Of a DNA stretch of 59,179 nucleotides, positions 8,619 through 17,935 are shown piece by piece. The DNA lies in the NCBI GenBank assembly GCA_016222805.1, contig JACRQG010000019.1, positions 1 through 59,179 of the forward strand, given 5' to 3'. The position numbers and the translations under genes are program-made. The first letter of the stretch is position 1. Every line of letters starts with the position of its first letter. The notes under the pieces were generated by a model. That model worked only from the letters and a program-made list of their open reading frames with translations. It was not told where the DNA came from and ran no database searches. The stretch is from Verrucomicrobiota bacterium (lineage in GTDB: Bacteria; Verrucomicrobiota; Verrucomicrobiia; Opitutales; Opitutaceae).

Positions 8619-10289
8619 ATGACCGATCTCCTTATCGTCCTCGGTTTCCTCCTCTCAGTCGCGCTCGTGGCCATGGTCTGGCTGCTCCTGCGCCGCAAGG
8701 ATCACGTCGATCTCTCCCCCCTCCTTGGCCGCCTGGACACCCTCGAGCGACTGCAGGAACGCACGGAACGCGCGACGACCGAGGAGATCGCCCGCCTCCG
8801 CCAGGAGTCCTCCGAGCACGCCCGCGGCCTGCGCGAGGAGGTGCAGGCCACGTTGAAGGCCTCCACCGACACCCTGGTGCAGAGCGTGGATCGCATTTCC
8901 GCTGCGCAGGGCGAACGGCTCTCCGACTTCTCCCGCCAGCTCACCGTGTTGAAGGAGGCCAGCGATGCCTCGGCCGCCCAGCTGCGGCAGGAGTTGCTGG
9001 CCGGCTTGAACCGCTTCAAGGAGGCGCAGGACGGGCGGCTCAGCGAAAACACCCAGCAGCTCCAACAGCGGTTCGAGGTCTTTGACCGCCGCCTGGGTGA
9101 GTTCGGAAAATCGGCCGAGGACAGCTCCAAACAGGCCCGCGCGGAACTCTCGGCCTCCCTCCGGGATTTCCGGGAGTCGCTCAAGCAGCAGCTCGCCGAG
9201 CTGTCCGAAAACCAGCGAAAGGCCTTCGAGGCTTTCGCCGGCCAGCTCGCCCGGCTGACCGAAAGCAACGAACGGAAGTCCGACGAGCTCCGCGCCCTCA
9301 TCGACGGCAAACTGAAGGAACTCCAGGCGGACAACGCCCAGAAGATCGAGGAGATGCGCAAGACCGTGGACGAGAAACTCCAGGGCACCCTCGAGAAACG
9401 CCTGGGAGAATCCTTCAAGCTGGTCAGCGAACGCCTCGAGCAGGTGCACAAGGGCCTCGGCGAGATGCAGAACCTCGCCAGTGGCGTCGGCGACTTGAAG
9501 CGCGTGCTGACCAATGTGAAGACGCGCGGCACATGGGCCGAAGTGCAGCTCGGCAACCTTCTCGAACAGATCCTCACGCCGGAACAGTACGCCCGCAACG
9601 TCATCACCAAGCCGAGCGGCCGCGAAACGGTGGAGTTCGCCCTGCGCCTGCCCGGACGCGACGACGACGATGGCAAGATCGTCTGGCTGCCGATCGACGC
9701 CAAGTTCCCCAAGGAGGACTACGAACGGCTCGTCGAAGCCTCCGAGCGCGGTGACGCCGCGGGCGTCGAGCAGGCCGGCAAAGACCTCGAGGCCCGGGTC
9801 ACTGCCGAGGCCCGCGACATCCGCGACAAGTACCTCGCGCCCCCGCACACGACCGACTTCGGGCTGCTCTACCTGCCCACGGAGGGCTTGTACGCCGAGG
9901 TGCTGCGCCGGCCCGGGCTGGTGGACACGATCCAGCGCGGACACCGGGTTGTCATTGTCGGTCCCACCACCCTCGCCGCCCTGCTCAACAGCCTTCAGAT
10001 GGGTTTCCGCACCCTCGCGATTCAGAAAAGATCGAGCGAAGTCTGGAAGGTTCTCGGCGCGGTGAAGACCGACTTCTCCAAGTTCGGCGACCTTCTGGAC
10101 AACGTGAAGCGCAAGCTCGACGAGACGGGAGCCACCATCGAAAAGGCGGCCCATCGGAGCCGGCAGTTGGAGAAGAAGCTCCGCAAGGTCGAGGCGCTGC
10201 CGGCCGCCGAGGCCAACAGCCTGCTCGCCGACGGGCCCGCGTCCGATGCCGAACCCGAAGGGCCGGGCGAAAACGCCGAGGAGACGTAA
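8619..10289 (+). CDS. rmuC: RmuC family DNA recombination protein
   Basis: A 556-aa protein from the ATG at 8619, chosen because it starts directly on the N-terminal membrane anchor (LLIVLGFLLSVALVAMVWLL). Upstream in-frame codons give an implausible Arg/Pro-rich leader. A long coiled coil follows (about residues 40-290, E/R/Q-rich heptads). It leads into the RmuC nuclease-like domain (about 300-530), with GTWAEVQLGNLLEQIL, WLPIDAKFPKEDY and VGPTTLAALLNSLQMGF, which are typical of the family. RmuC limits inversions at short inverted repeats in E. coli. Its C-terminal tail is acidic. It is followed 70 bp later by an unrelated membrane protein gene. Confidence 0.92.
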   Translation: MTDLLIVLGFLLSVALVAMVWLLLRRKDHVDLSPLLGRLDTLERLQERTERATTEEIARLRQESSEHARGLREEVQATLKASTDTLVQSVDRISAAQGERLSDFSRQLTVLKEASDASAAQLRQELLAGLNRFKEAQDGRLSENTQQLQQRFEVFDRRLGEFGKSAEDSSKQARAELSASLRDFRESLKQQLAELSENQRKAFEAFAGQLARLTESNERKSDELRALIDGKLKELQADNAQKIEEMRKTVDEKLQGTLEKRLGESFKLVSERLEQVHKGLGEMQNLASGVGDLKRVLTNVKTRGTWAEVQLGNLLEQILTPEQYARNVITKPSGRETVEFALRLPGRDDDDGKIVWLPIDAKFPKEDYERLVEASERGDAAGVEQAGKDLEARVTAEARDIRDKYLAPPHTTDFGLLYLPTEGLYAEVLRRPGLVDTIQRGHRVVIVGPTTLAALLNSLQMGFRTLAIQKRSSEVWKVLGAVKTDFSKFGDLLDNVKRKLDETGATIEKAAHRSRQLEKKLRKVEALPAAEANSLLADGPASDAEPEGPGENAEET

Positions 10290-10359
10290 GGCGGAGCGAT
10301 TTCATCTCCATTTCACGGTGGCTTCATCGTCGTTTCATCTGGAAAGCCGAACCTGAGTC

Positions 10360-11727
10360 ATGGCTGACCTGAGTCACGAACAGTCCCTGGAACAGCAAAT
10401 CGACGCCTGGCGCGATCACCTGCGCCGGAGGCGCAGTGTCAGCGCAGAGGATCTGGAGCGCCTGGAGCGTTCCCTTCGCGGCGAATTTGCCGGCCTTGTC
10501 CGCCTCGGACTCGCTGCTGACGAGGCCTTCCTCGTGGCGGTCAAGCGGGTGGGCCGCACTTCGCCGCCCGCCGAGGAGTTCGCACGCGCCCGGGCGGACC
10601 AGCTCTTGAAGCCGGGGTACACCTCCGCTGCCAGTGGCTGGGGCGAGTGGATGCGACAGGACGGAATCCGGGTTCTGTGCCTGGCGGTGCTGGCCGCCGC
10701 CGCGGTCAAGGCGCCCGCCCTCTTCGGCGTGTCATTGCAGCAGCATCCGGACTTCTACGCGCGCAATGCCAGCCTCGCCGTCCTGCCGTGCGCGGTTGCG
10801 TTCTTCGCCTGGAAGCGGCGCACCGCCCCGCGGACTCTCGGGTGGCTGATCGCCGCATTTGTCGCCGCCGCGGTCTTCGCCAACCTGCCCGGGTTCGGCG
10901 CCGCCGAGGCTTACGCGTCGCTGACCGCTCTTCATGTGCCGATCGCGCTCTGGCTGGCCGTGGGCATCGCCCACGCCGGCGGACAATGGAGCCAAACCAA
11001 CGGGCGCATGAACTTCGTCCGCTTCTCCGGCGAACTGTTCATCTACTACGTCCTGATCGCTCTTGGCGGCGGGGTGCTCTGCGCCTTCATGGCGCTTACC
11101 TTCAAGAGCATCGGGATCAACGTCGGCCCCTTCTTCGAATCGTGGCTGCTGCCCTGCGGCGCGGCGGGTGCGGTCGTGGTCGCGGCCGGGTTGGTCGAAG
11201 CCAAGCAGGGCGTGATGGAGAGCCTGGCACCGATGCTCACGCGCCTGTTCACGCCGTTGTTTGCCGCAATGCTGATCGCCTTCCTTGTGGCGCTGGTGTG
11301 GTCCGGCCGCGGCATCGCCATCGAGAGACACCACCTCATCGGTTTCGATCTGCTGCTCGTCGTCGTGCTCGGCCTGCTGGTGTACTCAATCTCGGCCCGC
11401 GATCCGGCGGCCGGGCCAGGGTTGTTCGACTGGGTCCAGGTCGCTCTGCTCTTCGGAGCCCTCGCCGCCGACGCGGTGGCGCTGTGGGCGATCGGCGCGC
11501 GGATCGGCGAGTTCGGCTTCAGTCCGAACCGCGTCGCCGCCCTCGGGGAGAATCTCATCCTGCTGGTGAACCTCGCCTGGTCGGCCGTGCTCTATTTGCG
11601 GTTCCTGCTGCACCGCGGTTCGTTTGCGAACCTGGAACGCTGGCAAACCTCCTACCTCCCGGTCTACGCCGTCTGGGCCGGGTTCGTGGTGGTCGCCTTC
11701 CCCCCCCTTTTCCGGTGGCTCGGGTGA
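10360..11727 (+). CDS. polytopic membrane protein with N-terminal permease-prefix-like domain (DUF4153-like)
   Basis: A 455-aa protein. Residues 1-75 form a soluble helical domain (LEQQIDAWRDHLRRRRSV...) resembling the 'permease prefix' domain often placed before membrane parts. The remainder contains about ten hydrophobic segments. The core (RFSGELFIYYVLIALGGGVL) resembles DUF4153 proteins, membrane proteins of unknown activity. No transporter signature or catalytic residue can be identified. It starts 70 bp after rmuC on the same strand and might be co-transcribed. Function is unknown; the family assignment is moderate. Confidence 0.7.
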   Translation: MADLSHEQSLEQQIDAWRDHLRRRRSVSAEDLERLERSLRGEFAGLVRLGLAADEAFLVAVKRVGRTSPPAEEFARARADQLLKPGYTSAASGWGEWMRQDGIRVLCLAVLAAAAVKAPALFGVSLQQHPDFYARNASLAVLPCAVAFFAWKRRTAPRTLGWLIAAFVAAAVFANLPGFGAAEAYASLTALHVPIALWLAVGIAHAGGQWSQTNGRMNFVRFSGELFIYYVLIALGGGVLCAFMALTFKSIGINVGPFFESWLLPCGAAGAVVVAAGLVEAKQGVMESLAPMLTRLFTPLFAAMLIAFLVALVWSGRGIAIERHHLIGFDLLLVVVLGLLVYSISARDPAAGPGLFDWVQVALLFGALAADAVALWAIGARIGEFGFSPNRVAALGENLILLVNLAWSAVLYLRFLLHRGSFANLERWQTSYLPVYAVWAGFVVVAFPPLFRWLG

Positions 11728-11952
11728 AGCGGTCGCGGGCACTCCTGATTGTGTGCCGTAGCTGAAGACCCGGCACATCGCCGATGCGGGCACCAATCCG
11801 CTGAGAAACGCCGATCACCTCGCATAGTCGCCCTGCGGCGGCGGGATGCTGTCCGCGGCGTGTGACTGGTCGTTTGCGAGTCGGTCGCCGCTCATGTCCG
11901 CCGTGTCGCGGGCGAGGTGAATTTTGGAGAAATCCAAGCCTATCTCGCGTTG

Positions 11953-13254
11953 CTACTCGACGCCGGGATCATGAACCGGTCGTCCTCGATACTCGGCAGG
12001 CAGCTCCTCGCGCAGCTTCTTCAGATACGATCGGAGGAACTTCACGTTCTCTTGTTCCATCGATGATAAAGAAGCCGTTTTGACGTTTCCGTCCGGCTCA
12101 CGTCTTGGGCGATACCAGCCGCGCATGCCACCATATTTCCCGAACTGCATCTGCCACGAGCTATAGATGTTTCCCTCTCCGTCGCCGATTAGGCCGTCGC
12201 TGACCTTCAGCGAAGCACTCTCTTTCCCGACATAGAACGGATCGCCGTGCCGGGCGTAAACTTCGTGAAGTAGCCAATCGCAGATTGCGACTTTCAGAGG
12301 AGTGGCGTCGAACGCCTTCACTTTTTCCGGGAAATACTGATCAGCGAGGGCGAGATCGCGCCTGACGAGCGAATCTATCAGTTCGACGGAGTAAGCCTTC
12401 TTGTCCCCTTCATACGGCGGCAGGAAAAAGAGGAAGTAATCGATTGCCTGCGGCGATAGCCCGGCCCACTCGACAGAACGAAGCCAAATTTCGTCACTGG
12501 GCGTCCAATTTTCAAAGTGCCATGCGATGGTGTCCTGACCGTCCCACTTGGCTTGGTCCGCATAAGACCACTTTCGAATCGTCCCGGGACCTGGCGCCCA
12601 GAGCGGATTTTCATTCGGCAGCCGGATCGAAATGTCGGCTCGCCCAATTGGCCCCTTCCACAGCGCTCCCGTGCTTACGATATACATGAGCTGCCAGCCG
12701 CGCACGAGCTGGTTGGAGCCGCGGAGAACCATCGGGTCACCCATCTCGAAACGAACACGGATGACCTTCGTTTCGCCAGCCGCCCACGTGACTTCCCAAA
12801 CGACCGCTTCCGGGTAGTCGGCGACGTTCTTGGGAGGGTCGGCCGCGAAATAGTCGGTTCGCGCTGTCGTCTTGGCACCTGCACGGCGCTGGACGTTTGC
12901 CCGCATGAATGGATTTTGGTCCCCCGTGCCGCTCTTCATATCTACCTTGAACTCCCTGCTGATGTCCAGGTAGCCCGCATACCCGGAGCCGATGATTGGG
13001 AATGCGACCAAGCTCGTCACTTCGTATTCGGATTGATTCCGCATTACGAATGTCGCGATGACTTCGAACGAATGTTGGCCCCACCCGATGACAACGTTCT
13101 CGGAATCCATCGAGACATTCGTCGACCGTTCAGGGACGATGCCTGCTCCTTCCCGCCGCACAGTATAGATGTCAGCGTGCAAGCTTCCACTGACGAGAAC
13201 CAGCAACATCGCGCGACAGAGCCAGACTGGGCGAAGAGGGCTGAGCATTGGCAT
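11953..13254 (-). CDS. secreted YARHG-domain protein, lower GC than its neighbours
   Basis: A 433-aa exported protein. The start at 13254 (or the ATG two codons later, at 13248) gives a clean signal peptide ending ...VLVSGSLHA before DIYTV; the in-frame ATG at 13422 would bury it. Residues about 25-290 form a beta-rich domain. A YARHG motif occurs at about residue 345 (LLHEVYARHGDPF), a known extracellular domain of unknown function. A polybasic C-terminus (YLKKLREELPAEYRGR) follows. Codon choice is noticeably less GC-biased than in flanking genes, which suggests lateral acquisition next to a tRNA. Enzymatic activity is not predicted. Confidence 0.7.
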   Translation of the reverse strand: MPMLSPLRPVWLCRAMLLVLVSGSLHADIYTVRREGAGIVPERSTNVSMDSENVVIGWGQHSFEVIATFVMRNQSEYEVTSLVAFPIIGSGYAGYLDISREFKVDMKSGTGDQNPFMRANVQRRAGAKTTARTDYFAADPPKNVADYPEAVVWEVTWAAGETKVIRVRFEMGDPMVLRGSNQLVRGWQLMYIVSTGALWKGPIGRADISIRLPNENPLWAPGPGTIRKWSYADQAKWDGQDTIAWHFENWTPSDEIWLRSVEWAGLSPQAIDYFLFFLPPYEGDKKAYSVELIDSLVRRDLALADQYFPEKVKAFDATPLKVAICDWLLHEVYARHGDPFYVGKESASLKVSDGLIGDGEGNIYSSWQMQFGKYGGMRGWYRPRREPDGNVKTASLSSMEQENVKFLRSYLKKLREELPAEYRGRPVHDPGVE

Positions 13255-13456
13255 CGCAAAGCAAGCCTCAAAACTCCGCCGCAAGACCGCAACAGTGGTT
13301 CCGCCCAAAGGTGACACTACGCGACCTTGCCAATCGTGTGCTTGCCGCTCGCAGGTCAACACGCCCATGGGTGCGCGGTGACTTCCATGAAACAGATCTC
13401 CAGCGCAAAAGAACTCCGTCAATGAAGGCTTCGCAGTGTCGAGCTCAACTACACAA

Positions 13457-13486
13457 AACCCGCTACCTCTTGCGAGGTAGCGGGTT
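13457..13486 (-). terminator. strong terminator of tRNA-Phe
   Basis: A perfect 13-bp stem (AACCCGCTACCTC pairing with GAGGTAGCGGGTT), a four-base loop, then TTTT on the minus strand. It starts a few bases after the tRNA-Phe CCA end. Confidence 0.9.
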
Positions 13487-13491
13487 CAAAG

Positions 13492-13567
<76 letters not shown>

Positions 13568-13701
13568 ACTTGCGGAACGGGGAACAAAGTCAGCCGGCCT
13601 CCTTCCGTCAACGGCAATCTGAACCGCAACATGGCGCCGCCGGAGCCACGGTCCCCGGCCCGACGTGCGAGTCGCACCGACCGTCGCTCCGGCCCGCTGG
13701 T

Positions 13702-15405
13702 TCAAAACCCCTTGGCTGCGTTCGTCCGCCGCGGATCCGCGTAGCCCACCATTGTCCCGTCCGGCCGGAACTCGATCGCGTTGATCCCGCCAAAGTACCG
13801 TCCGGTGCCGGCGGCCTCGCGCAGCACCACCTTCCACCCCAACGCGCGCAACGCTTCCGCCTCGACCGCGGGAAACGACTGCTCCGCCTCGAACGCATCG
13901 GGTTCGCCTGAGCGCAGCGGCGATAGGAAGTGCACGCGCGTGTCGCCGATCGCCTCGGCCAACGGGCGGTTCAGCGCCAGGCGGTCCAGCAGTGCCTGCA
14001 GCAGCGCCGTCGGGATCCGCGCTGAGCCGGGAATCCCGATCGCCAGCACGGGACGACCCCGCTGCAGCACGATCGTCGGCCCGATGGTGCTCCGCGGACG
14101 CCGCCCGGGTGCGACGTAGTTTGGGTTTGCCGGATCGGTAGTGGAGAAGTTGCTCATCGAGTTGTTCATCACCACGCCCGTACCGGGAGGCACCACCCCG
14201 GCCCCGAAGTGGAGACTCTGCGACTGCGTCGCGCACACCACGTTGCCGGCCCGATCCGCCACGGCAAAGTGCGTGGTTGCCGCCATCGCGCTTTCGTAGA
14301 ACGGCGACTCGGCGTCACTCCCGTCGAGCCGCGCCACCTTGCGTCTCGCCCCCGGCGGACCGAAGGCGCGGGCGCGCAGGTCCTCGATCGCGTCCGGTGC
14401 AATCAACTTCTCGAAGAGGAAACGGGATTCCGGCACGTCGCCCACGGCCCGGCCGATCGCCGGGTGGGCCGCCCGCCAGACGCGGCCGATCCGGTCCAGG
14501 TTGGCCGCACGGCGCAGGGGGCCGCCGTCGAAGGTCTCCTTTTCCAGCGCCTTCAGGATCGGGAAGAACAGCGCCGACCCACTCGTGGGCGGCGGGCCCG
14601 AGAACAGCGTGTAGCCGCGAAACGTGAGGGTCACGGGATCCCCCACCCTCGCCTCATAGCCTGCCAGGTCCGCCAGCGTCAGCCAGCCGCCACCTCGCCG
14701 CGAGGCGGTCGCGATCGCCTCCGCGATCGGGCCGCGGTAAAACCCGTCGCGCCCCTGCCGGGCCAATGCTTCCATGGTGCGCGCCAGATCCTCGTTGGCG
14801 AGGATCGTACCCACCTCCGGCAGCGCCCCCGCGGGAAGGTAAAGGCGCGCAATCTCCCGGTCGCCGCGCCGCAGTTTGCGCTCCTGCTCGGCAAACTGCT
14901 CCCGCGTTTTCGGTAGGATGCGAAAGCCCTGCCGCGCGAGATCAATCGCCGGCTGCACCGCCGCCGCCCACGGGCTCTGCCCCCACCGCTGATGCGCCGT
15001 CCACAGCCCCGCGGCGAGACCCGGCACGCAAACCGAGGCGTAGCCGGTGCCGCGCTCCTCCACAGGTTGCCCCAGGTACTTCGCCGGGTCCACCGACCCC
15101 GCCGCATCCATCGCATCCACCGCATATATCCGCCCGGTCTTCGCCTCGTAGTACAGCAGCATCAACTTGCCGCCGAGACCGGATCCATACGGCTCCGCCA
15201 CGCCGAGCGCGAGCGAGGTCGCCACGGCGGCATCGATGGCGTTGCCCCCGGCCTGCAGCACCGCCCATCCCGCTTCCGCCGCCTGGGGATGCCCGGCCAC
15301 GACCATCCCATTCTTCCCCATTACCGGTTCGACCCGGACGGGAACACCGGCCCGGACCGCAACCACGAGCACGCCCAGCCAAAGGCAACGGAAGACGGCA
15401 GACAT
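13702..15405 (-). CDS. ggt: gamma-glutamyltranspeptidase
   Basis: A 567-aa secreted N-terminal-nucleophile hydrolase. The start at 15405 gives a short signal peptide (MSAVFRCLWLGVLVVAVRAG); the in-frame upstream ATG at 15609 lies in repeat-containing sequence. The heavy-chain part has GGNAIDAAVATSLALGVAEP, GSGLGG and the YEARVGDPV segment. The autoprocessing and catalytic threonine lies in AATTHFAVAD, near residue 377, at the expected start of the small subunit. PPGTGVVMNNSMSNF and RPRSTIGPTIV follow as in the family. It cleaves gamma-glutamyl bonds of glutathione and related peptides in the periplasm. It is the last gene of the minus-strand housekeeping run, 278 bp from folC, and may have its own promoter. 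Confidence 0.93.
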   Translation of the reverse strand: MSAVFRCLWLGVLVVAVRAGVPVRVEPVMGKNGMVVAGHPQAAEAGWAVLQAGGNAIDAAVATSLALGVAEPYGSGLGGKLMLLYYEAKTGRIYAVDAMDAAGSVDPAKYLGQPVEERGTGYASVCVPGLAAGLWTAHQRWGQSPWAAAVQPAIDLARQGFRILPKTREQFAEQERKLRRGDREIARLYLPAGALPEVGTILANEDLARTMEALARQGRDGFYRGPIAEAIATASRRGGGWLTLADLAGYEARVGDPVTLTFRGYTLFSGPPPTSGSALFFPILKALEKETFDGGPLRRAANLDRIGRVWRAAHPAIGRAVGDVPESRFLFEKLIAPDAIEDLRARAFGPPGARRKVARLDGSDAESPFYESAMAATTHFAVADRAGNVVCATQSQSLHFGAGVVPPGTGVVMNNSMSNFSTTDPANPNYVAPGRRPRSTIGPTIVLQRGRPVLAIGIPGSARIPTALLQALLDRLALNRPLAEAIGDTRVHFLSPLRSGEPDAFEAEQSFPAVEAEALRALGWKVVLREAAGTGRYFGGINAIEFRPDGTMVGYADPRRTNAAKGF

Positions 15406-15481
15406 GGCGTCGACTTTGCCCGGACGCTTCGGCGCGGCGAGTCCGGAGTGACCGCGGCCCAGAACCTCGGCGCAATCTAAC

Positions 15482-15520
15482 CTGAGGCCGGCCTCAGCGC
15501 GGCCGGCTACAACCGCCGGC
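15482..15520. repeat. partial copy of palindromic repeat family B
   Basis: CTGAGGCCGGCCTCAG at 15482-15497 is a perfect palindrome. It is followed by CGCGGCCGGCTACAACCGCC, matching the right half of the element at 8368-8419 with about three substitutions. It sits between folC and ggt. Confidence 0.6.
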
Positions 15521-15613
15521 GATGGGAACGCGGGCTGGGACGACCATGCTTTCGTCTTCGGCTCATGCACGGCTGCTCTCGGAGCGACATCCGAGGCCTC
15601 AAGCGTCATTCGT

Positions 15614-15639
15614 ATTTATCGGTGTCCATCCGTGGCTCC
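15614..15639. repeat. ATCxGTG short repeat motif
   Basis: ATCGGTGTCC is followed immediately by ATCCGTGGCT, an imperfect direct repeat of the 'ATCxGTG' type that I recognise as a common intergenic motif in several phyla. It lies downstream of folC. No function can be assigned. Confidence 0.35.
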
Positions 15640-15683
15640 CTGGCTGGGGAAGCCCGACGGAGTGTCCGCGGTTTTCGCGAACA

Positions 15684-16979
15684 CTAACCCTGGGCCGCCT
15701 CGGGCGCGGGTCGCTCCAGTCGCGCCAGGATTTCCCCGAGCAGGTAGATCGACCCGGTGACGACGACGACGTCTTCGGGCCCCCCGGCCACACAGCCATC
15801 GGGCGTGGGGAAGAGATTTTCGACCGAGTCGCGCACGATGCGTCCGCGGTACCCGGCCGGGATCAGCGCCTCCAGGTCCGCATGCGAATTCGCCCGCGCC
15901 TGCCGCGGTACCACCAGGTGAATCGCTCCGGCGTGCCGCGCAATTGTCTCCAGCAGCGGGCGGGCCCGCGCCGCGCCCAACACCCCGGCGATCACGATCG
16001 GCGCCCGGTCCGTCTCCGCCACGAGATGCGCGAGATTGGACTCGAGCACCTGCGCCCCCTCGGGGTTGTGCGACGCGTCCAAAATCATCCGGCGGCCGCC
16101 GAGCGTGATGCGCTGCCAGCGCCCGGGCCAGTCCACCCGATCCAGGCCAAGGGAAATCGCCTCCTCCGTGATTCGCCAGCGCGGCCCCAGCGCCCGCGCG
16201 GCCAACGTCGCGGTGGCGGCGTTCCACCGCTGGTAGTCCCCCTCGAGCTTGGTGTGTGGATAGGCGGCCAGGTCCTGACCGTAGGTCTCCTCCACCGAAC
16301 TCACTGTGCAACCGCGCTCCCGGGCAATCGCCCGGATGACCCGTTCGGCGGCGGGCGGCACGCGACCAATGACCACCGGCCGGCCCGGCTTGATGATCCC
16401 GGCCTTTTCCGCGGCGATTTTCTCCAGGGTATCCCCGAGGATTTCGCAATGGTCCATCGCGATCGAGGTGATCACGCTCACCTCCGGCTCAATCAGATTG
16501 GTCGCGTCGAGCCTTCCCCCGAGGCCCACTTCAATCACGCCCACCTCGCAACGGCGGCGGGAAAACTCCAGGAACGCCATCGCCGTCACGTACTCGAAGA
16601 AACTCGGCGCCAGCGCCGGATCACGGGCGGCAATCGCCTCGGCGCCCGGACGCAGTTCTCGGTAGTAGGCGACGACCTCGGCATCGGTCAGCGGTCGCCG
16701 CTCCACCTGGACACGTTCGCCGAGATGCACAAGGTGCGGCGAGGTGAACAGTCCGGTGCGCCAGCCGGCCGCGTGCAGGATGGCGTCGAGCATGGCCGCC
16801 ACCGACCCCTTTCCGTTCGTGCCCGCAATGTGCAGGCACGGCAGGCCCCTCTCCGGGTGGCCGAGTTGCTCCGCCCACGCCCGCATCCGATCGATCCCGA
16901 ACTTCGGCCCCTGCGCCTTGAGGGCGAACAGGTACTCCATGGCGGCCGCATACTCCGCGGCAATTCCTGGGGTACTCAT
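15684..16979 (-). CDS. folC: folylpolyglutamate synthase / dihydrofolate synthase
   Basis: A 431-aa Mur-ligase-fold enzyme adding glutamates to folates. The start at 16979 (MSTPGIAAEY) is favoured; the in-frame ATG at 17120 would lie inside accD and gives an Arg-rich leader. The ATP-binding P-loop is HIAGTNGKGSVAAML, followed by FTSPHLVHLGERVQV, EVGLGGRLDATNLIEPEVSVITSIAMDH and the central-domain DASHNPEGAQVLE motif. It is 76 bp downstream of accD on the same strand and probably in the same transcript. Whether it is mono- or bifunctional cannot be decided from sequence alone. Confidence 0.93.
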   Translation of the reverse strand: MSTPGIAAEYAAAMEYLFALKAQGPKFGIDRMRAWAEQLGHPERGLPCLHIAGTNGKGSVAAMLDAILHAAGWRTGLFTSPHLVHLGERVQVERRPLTDAEVVAYYRELRPGAEAIAARDPALAPSFFEYVTAMAFLEFSRRRCEVGVIEVGLGGRLDATNLIEPEVSVITSIAMDHCEILGDTLEKIAAEKAGIIKPGRPVVIGRVPPAAERVIRAIARERGCTVSSVEETYGQDLAAYPHTKLEGDYQRWNAATATLAARALGPRWRITEEAISLGLDRVDWPGRWQRITLGGRRMILDASHNPEGAQVLESNLAHLVAETDRAPIVIAGVLGAARARPLLETIARHAGAIHLVVPRQARANSHADLEALIPAGYRGRIVRDSVENLFPTPDGCVAGGPEDVVVVTGSIYLLGEILARLERPAPEAAQG

Positions 16980-17055
16980 CGCTCGAGAATCCGGTCGATC
17001 CGGCCCGAACCACGCATCCCGCCGCTCGGTGCCGCCCTGCCGGTGACGGACCCGA

Positions 17056-17928
17056 TCACGAGGCCGCGGCCGTCGGAGCCGGGCCTTTGCGCCCGACATG
17101 CAGCGCGGACAGGATTTCAAAGAGGCGATCGCGCATCTCGAGTCGGCTGACGATCTGGTCGATCAGCCCGTGCTTGAGCAGAAACTCCGCCGTCTGGAAC
17201 CCGGCCGGCAGGGTCTGTTTCGTGGTATCCTTGATGACGCGCGCGCCGGCGAACCCCACCAACGCCCCCGGCTCGGCCAGAATCACGTCGCCGAGGGTCG
17301 CAAAGCTGGCGGTCACCCCACCCATCGTCGGATGGGTCACGATCGAGATGAACGGCAGGCCAGCCGCCGCCAGCCGGCCCAGCGCCGCACTGGTTTTGGC
17401 CATCTGCATCAGCGAGTAGATGCCTTCCTGCATCCGCGCCCCACCGGAGGCGCTGAAAATCAGGCACGGAATCCGGCGCTGGAGGGCCGTCTCGATTGCC
17501 CGCGTGATCTTCTCTCCGACCGCCGCCCCCATGGCACCGCCGCAGAAGCGAAAGTCCATCACCGCCACGGAAACGTCGAGGCCCCGAATCTTGCCGCAAC
17601 CGCACACCACGGCCTCCGTCAACCCGCTTTCCCGCTCGTACCGGCGGATGCGCTCCGGGTACGGCTGCGAGTCCACGAACTTCAGCGGATCGCTCGATTT
17701 CAGTTCGGCGTCCGCCTCCTGAAAGGTCCCGGGATCCAGCAGGTGCCCGAGGCGCGCCCGGGCGGAGATCGGGAAATGGTACCCGCTCTTGGGGGACACC
17801 ATCTGGTTGTCTTCGAGCTCCTTGTTGAAAACGATATCACCCGTGGCCGGGTCCTTGGTGTACAGCCCCTTGGGGATGTCCTTCTTGCGAACCTTGCGAA
17901 CCGTGTAGGTCGGTTTGTCGAAATGCAT
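17056..17928 (-). CDS. accD: acetyl-CoA carboxylase carboxyltransferase beta subunit lacking zinc-ribbon cysteines
   Basis: Beta subunit of the carboxyltransferase that makes malonyl-CoA for fatty-acid synthesis. It has 290 aa from the ATG at 17928; an ATG at 17949 is also in frame but would overlap comF by 14 bases. The crotonase-fold core is intact: FCGGAMGAAVGEKITRAIE, FSASGGARMQEGIYSLMQM and THPTMGGVTASFA. The N-terminal segment aligns with the normal zinc ribbon of AccD (TKCxxCG...VCPKC), but here it reads TKDPATGD...MVSPKSGYH. Asp26, Thr29, Ser45 and Ser48 stand where the four zinc ligands should be. The fold may persist without metal. accA is not in the window. The gene begins 8 bp after comF. 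Confidence 0.93.
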   Translation of the reverse strand: MHFDKPTYTVRKVRKKDIPKGLYTKDPATGDIVFNKELEDNQMVSPKSGYHFPISARARLGHLLDPGTFQEADAELKSSDPLKFVDSQPYPERIRRYERESGLTEAVVCGCGKIRGLDVSVAVMDFRFCGGAMGAAVGEKITRAIETALQRRIPCLIFSASGGARMQEGIYSLMQMAKTSAALGRLAAAGLPFISIVTHPTMGGVTASFATLGDVILAEPGALVGFAGARVIKDTTKQTLPAGFQTAEFLLKHGLIDQIVSRLEMRDRLFEILSALHVGRKGPAPTAAAS

Positions 17929-17935
17929 GGCGGAA

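Noticed and set aside
8655-10154. Minus-strand frame opposite rmuC with leucine-rich translation
   Set aside because: The leucine pattern is the mirror of the coiled-coil Glu/Gln codons of RmuC.
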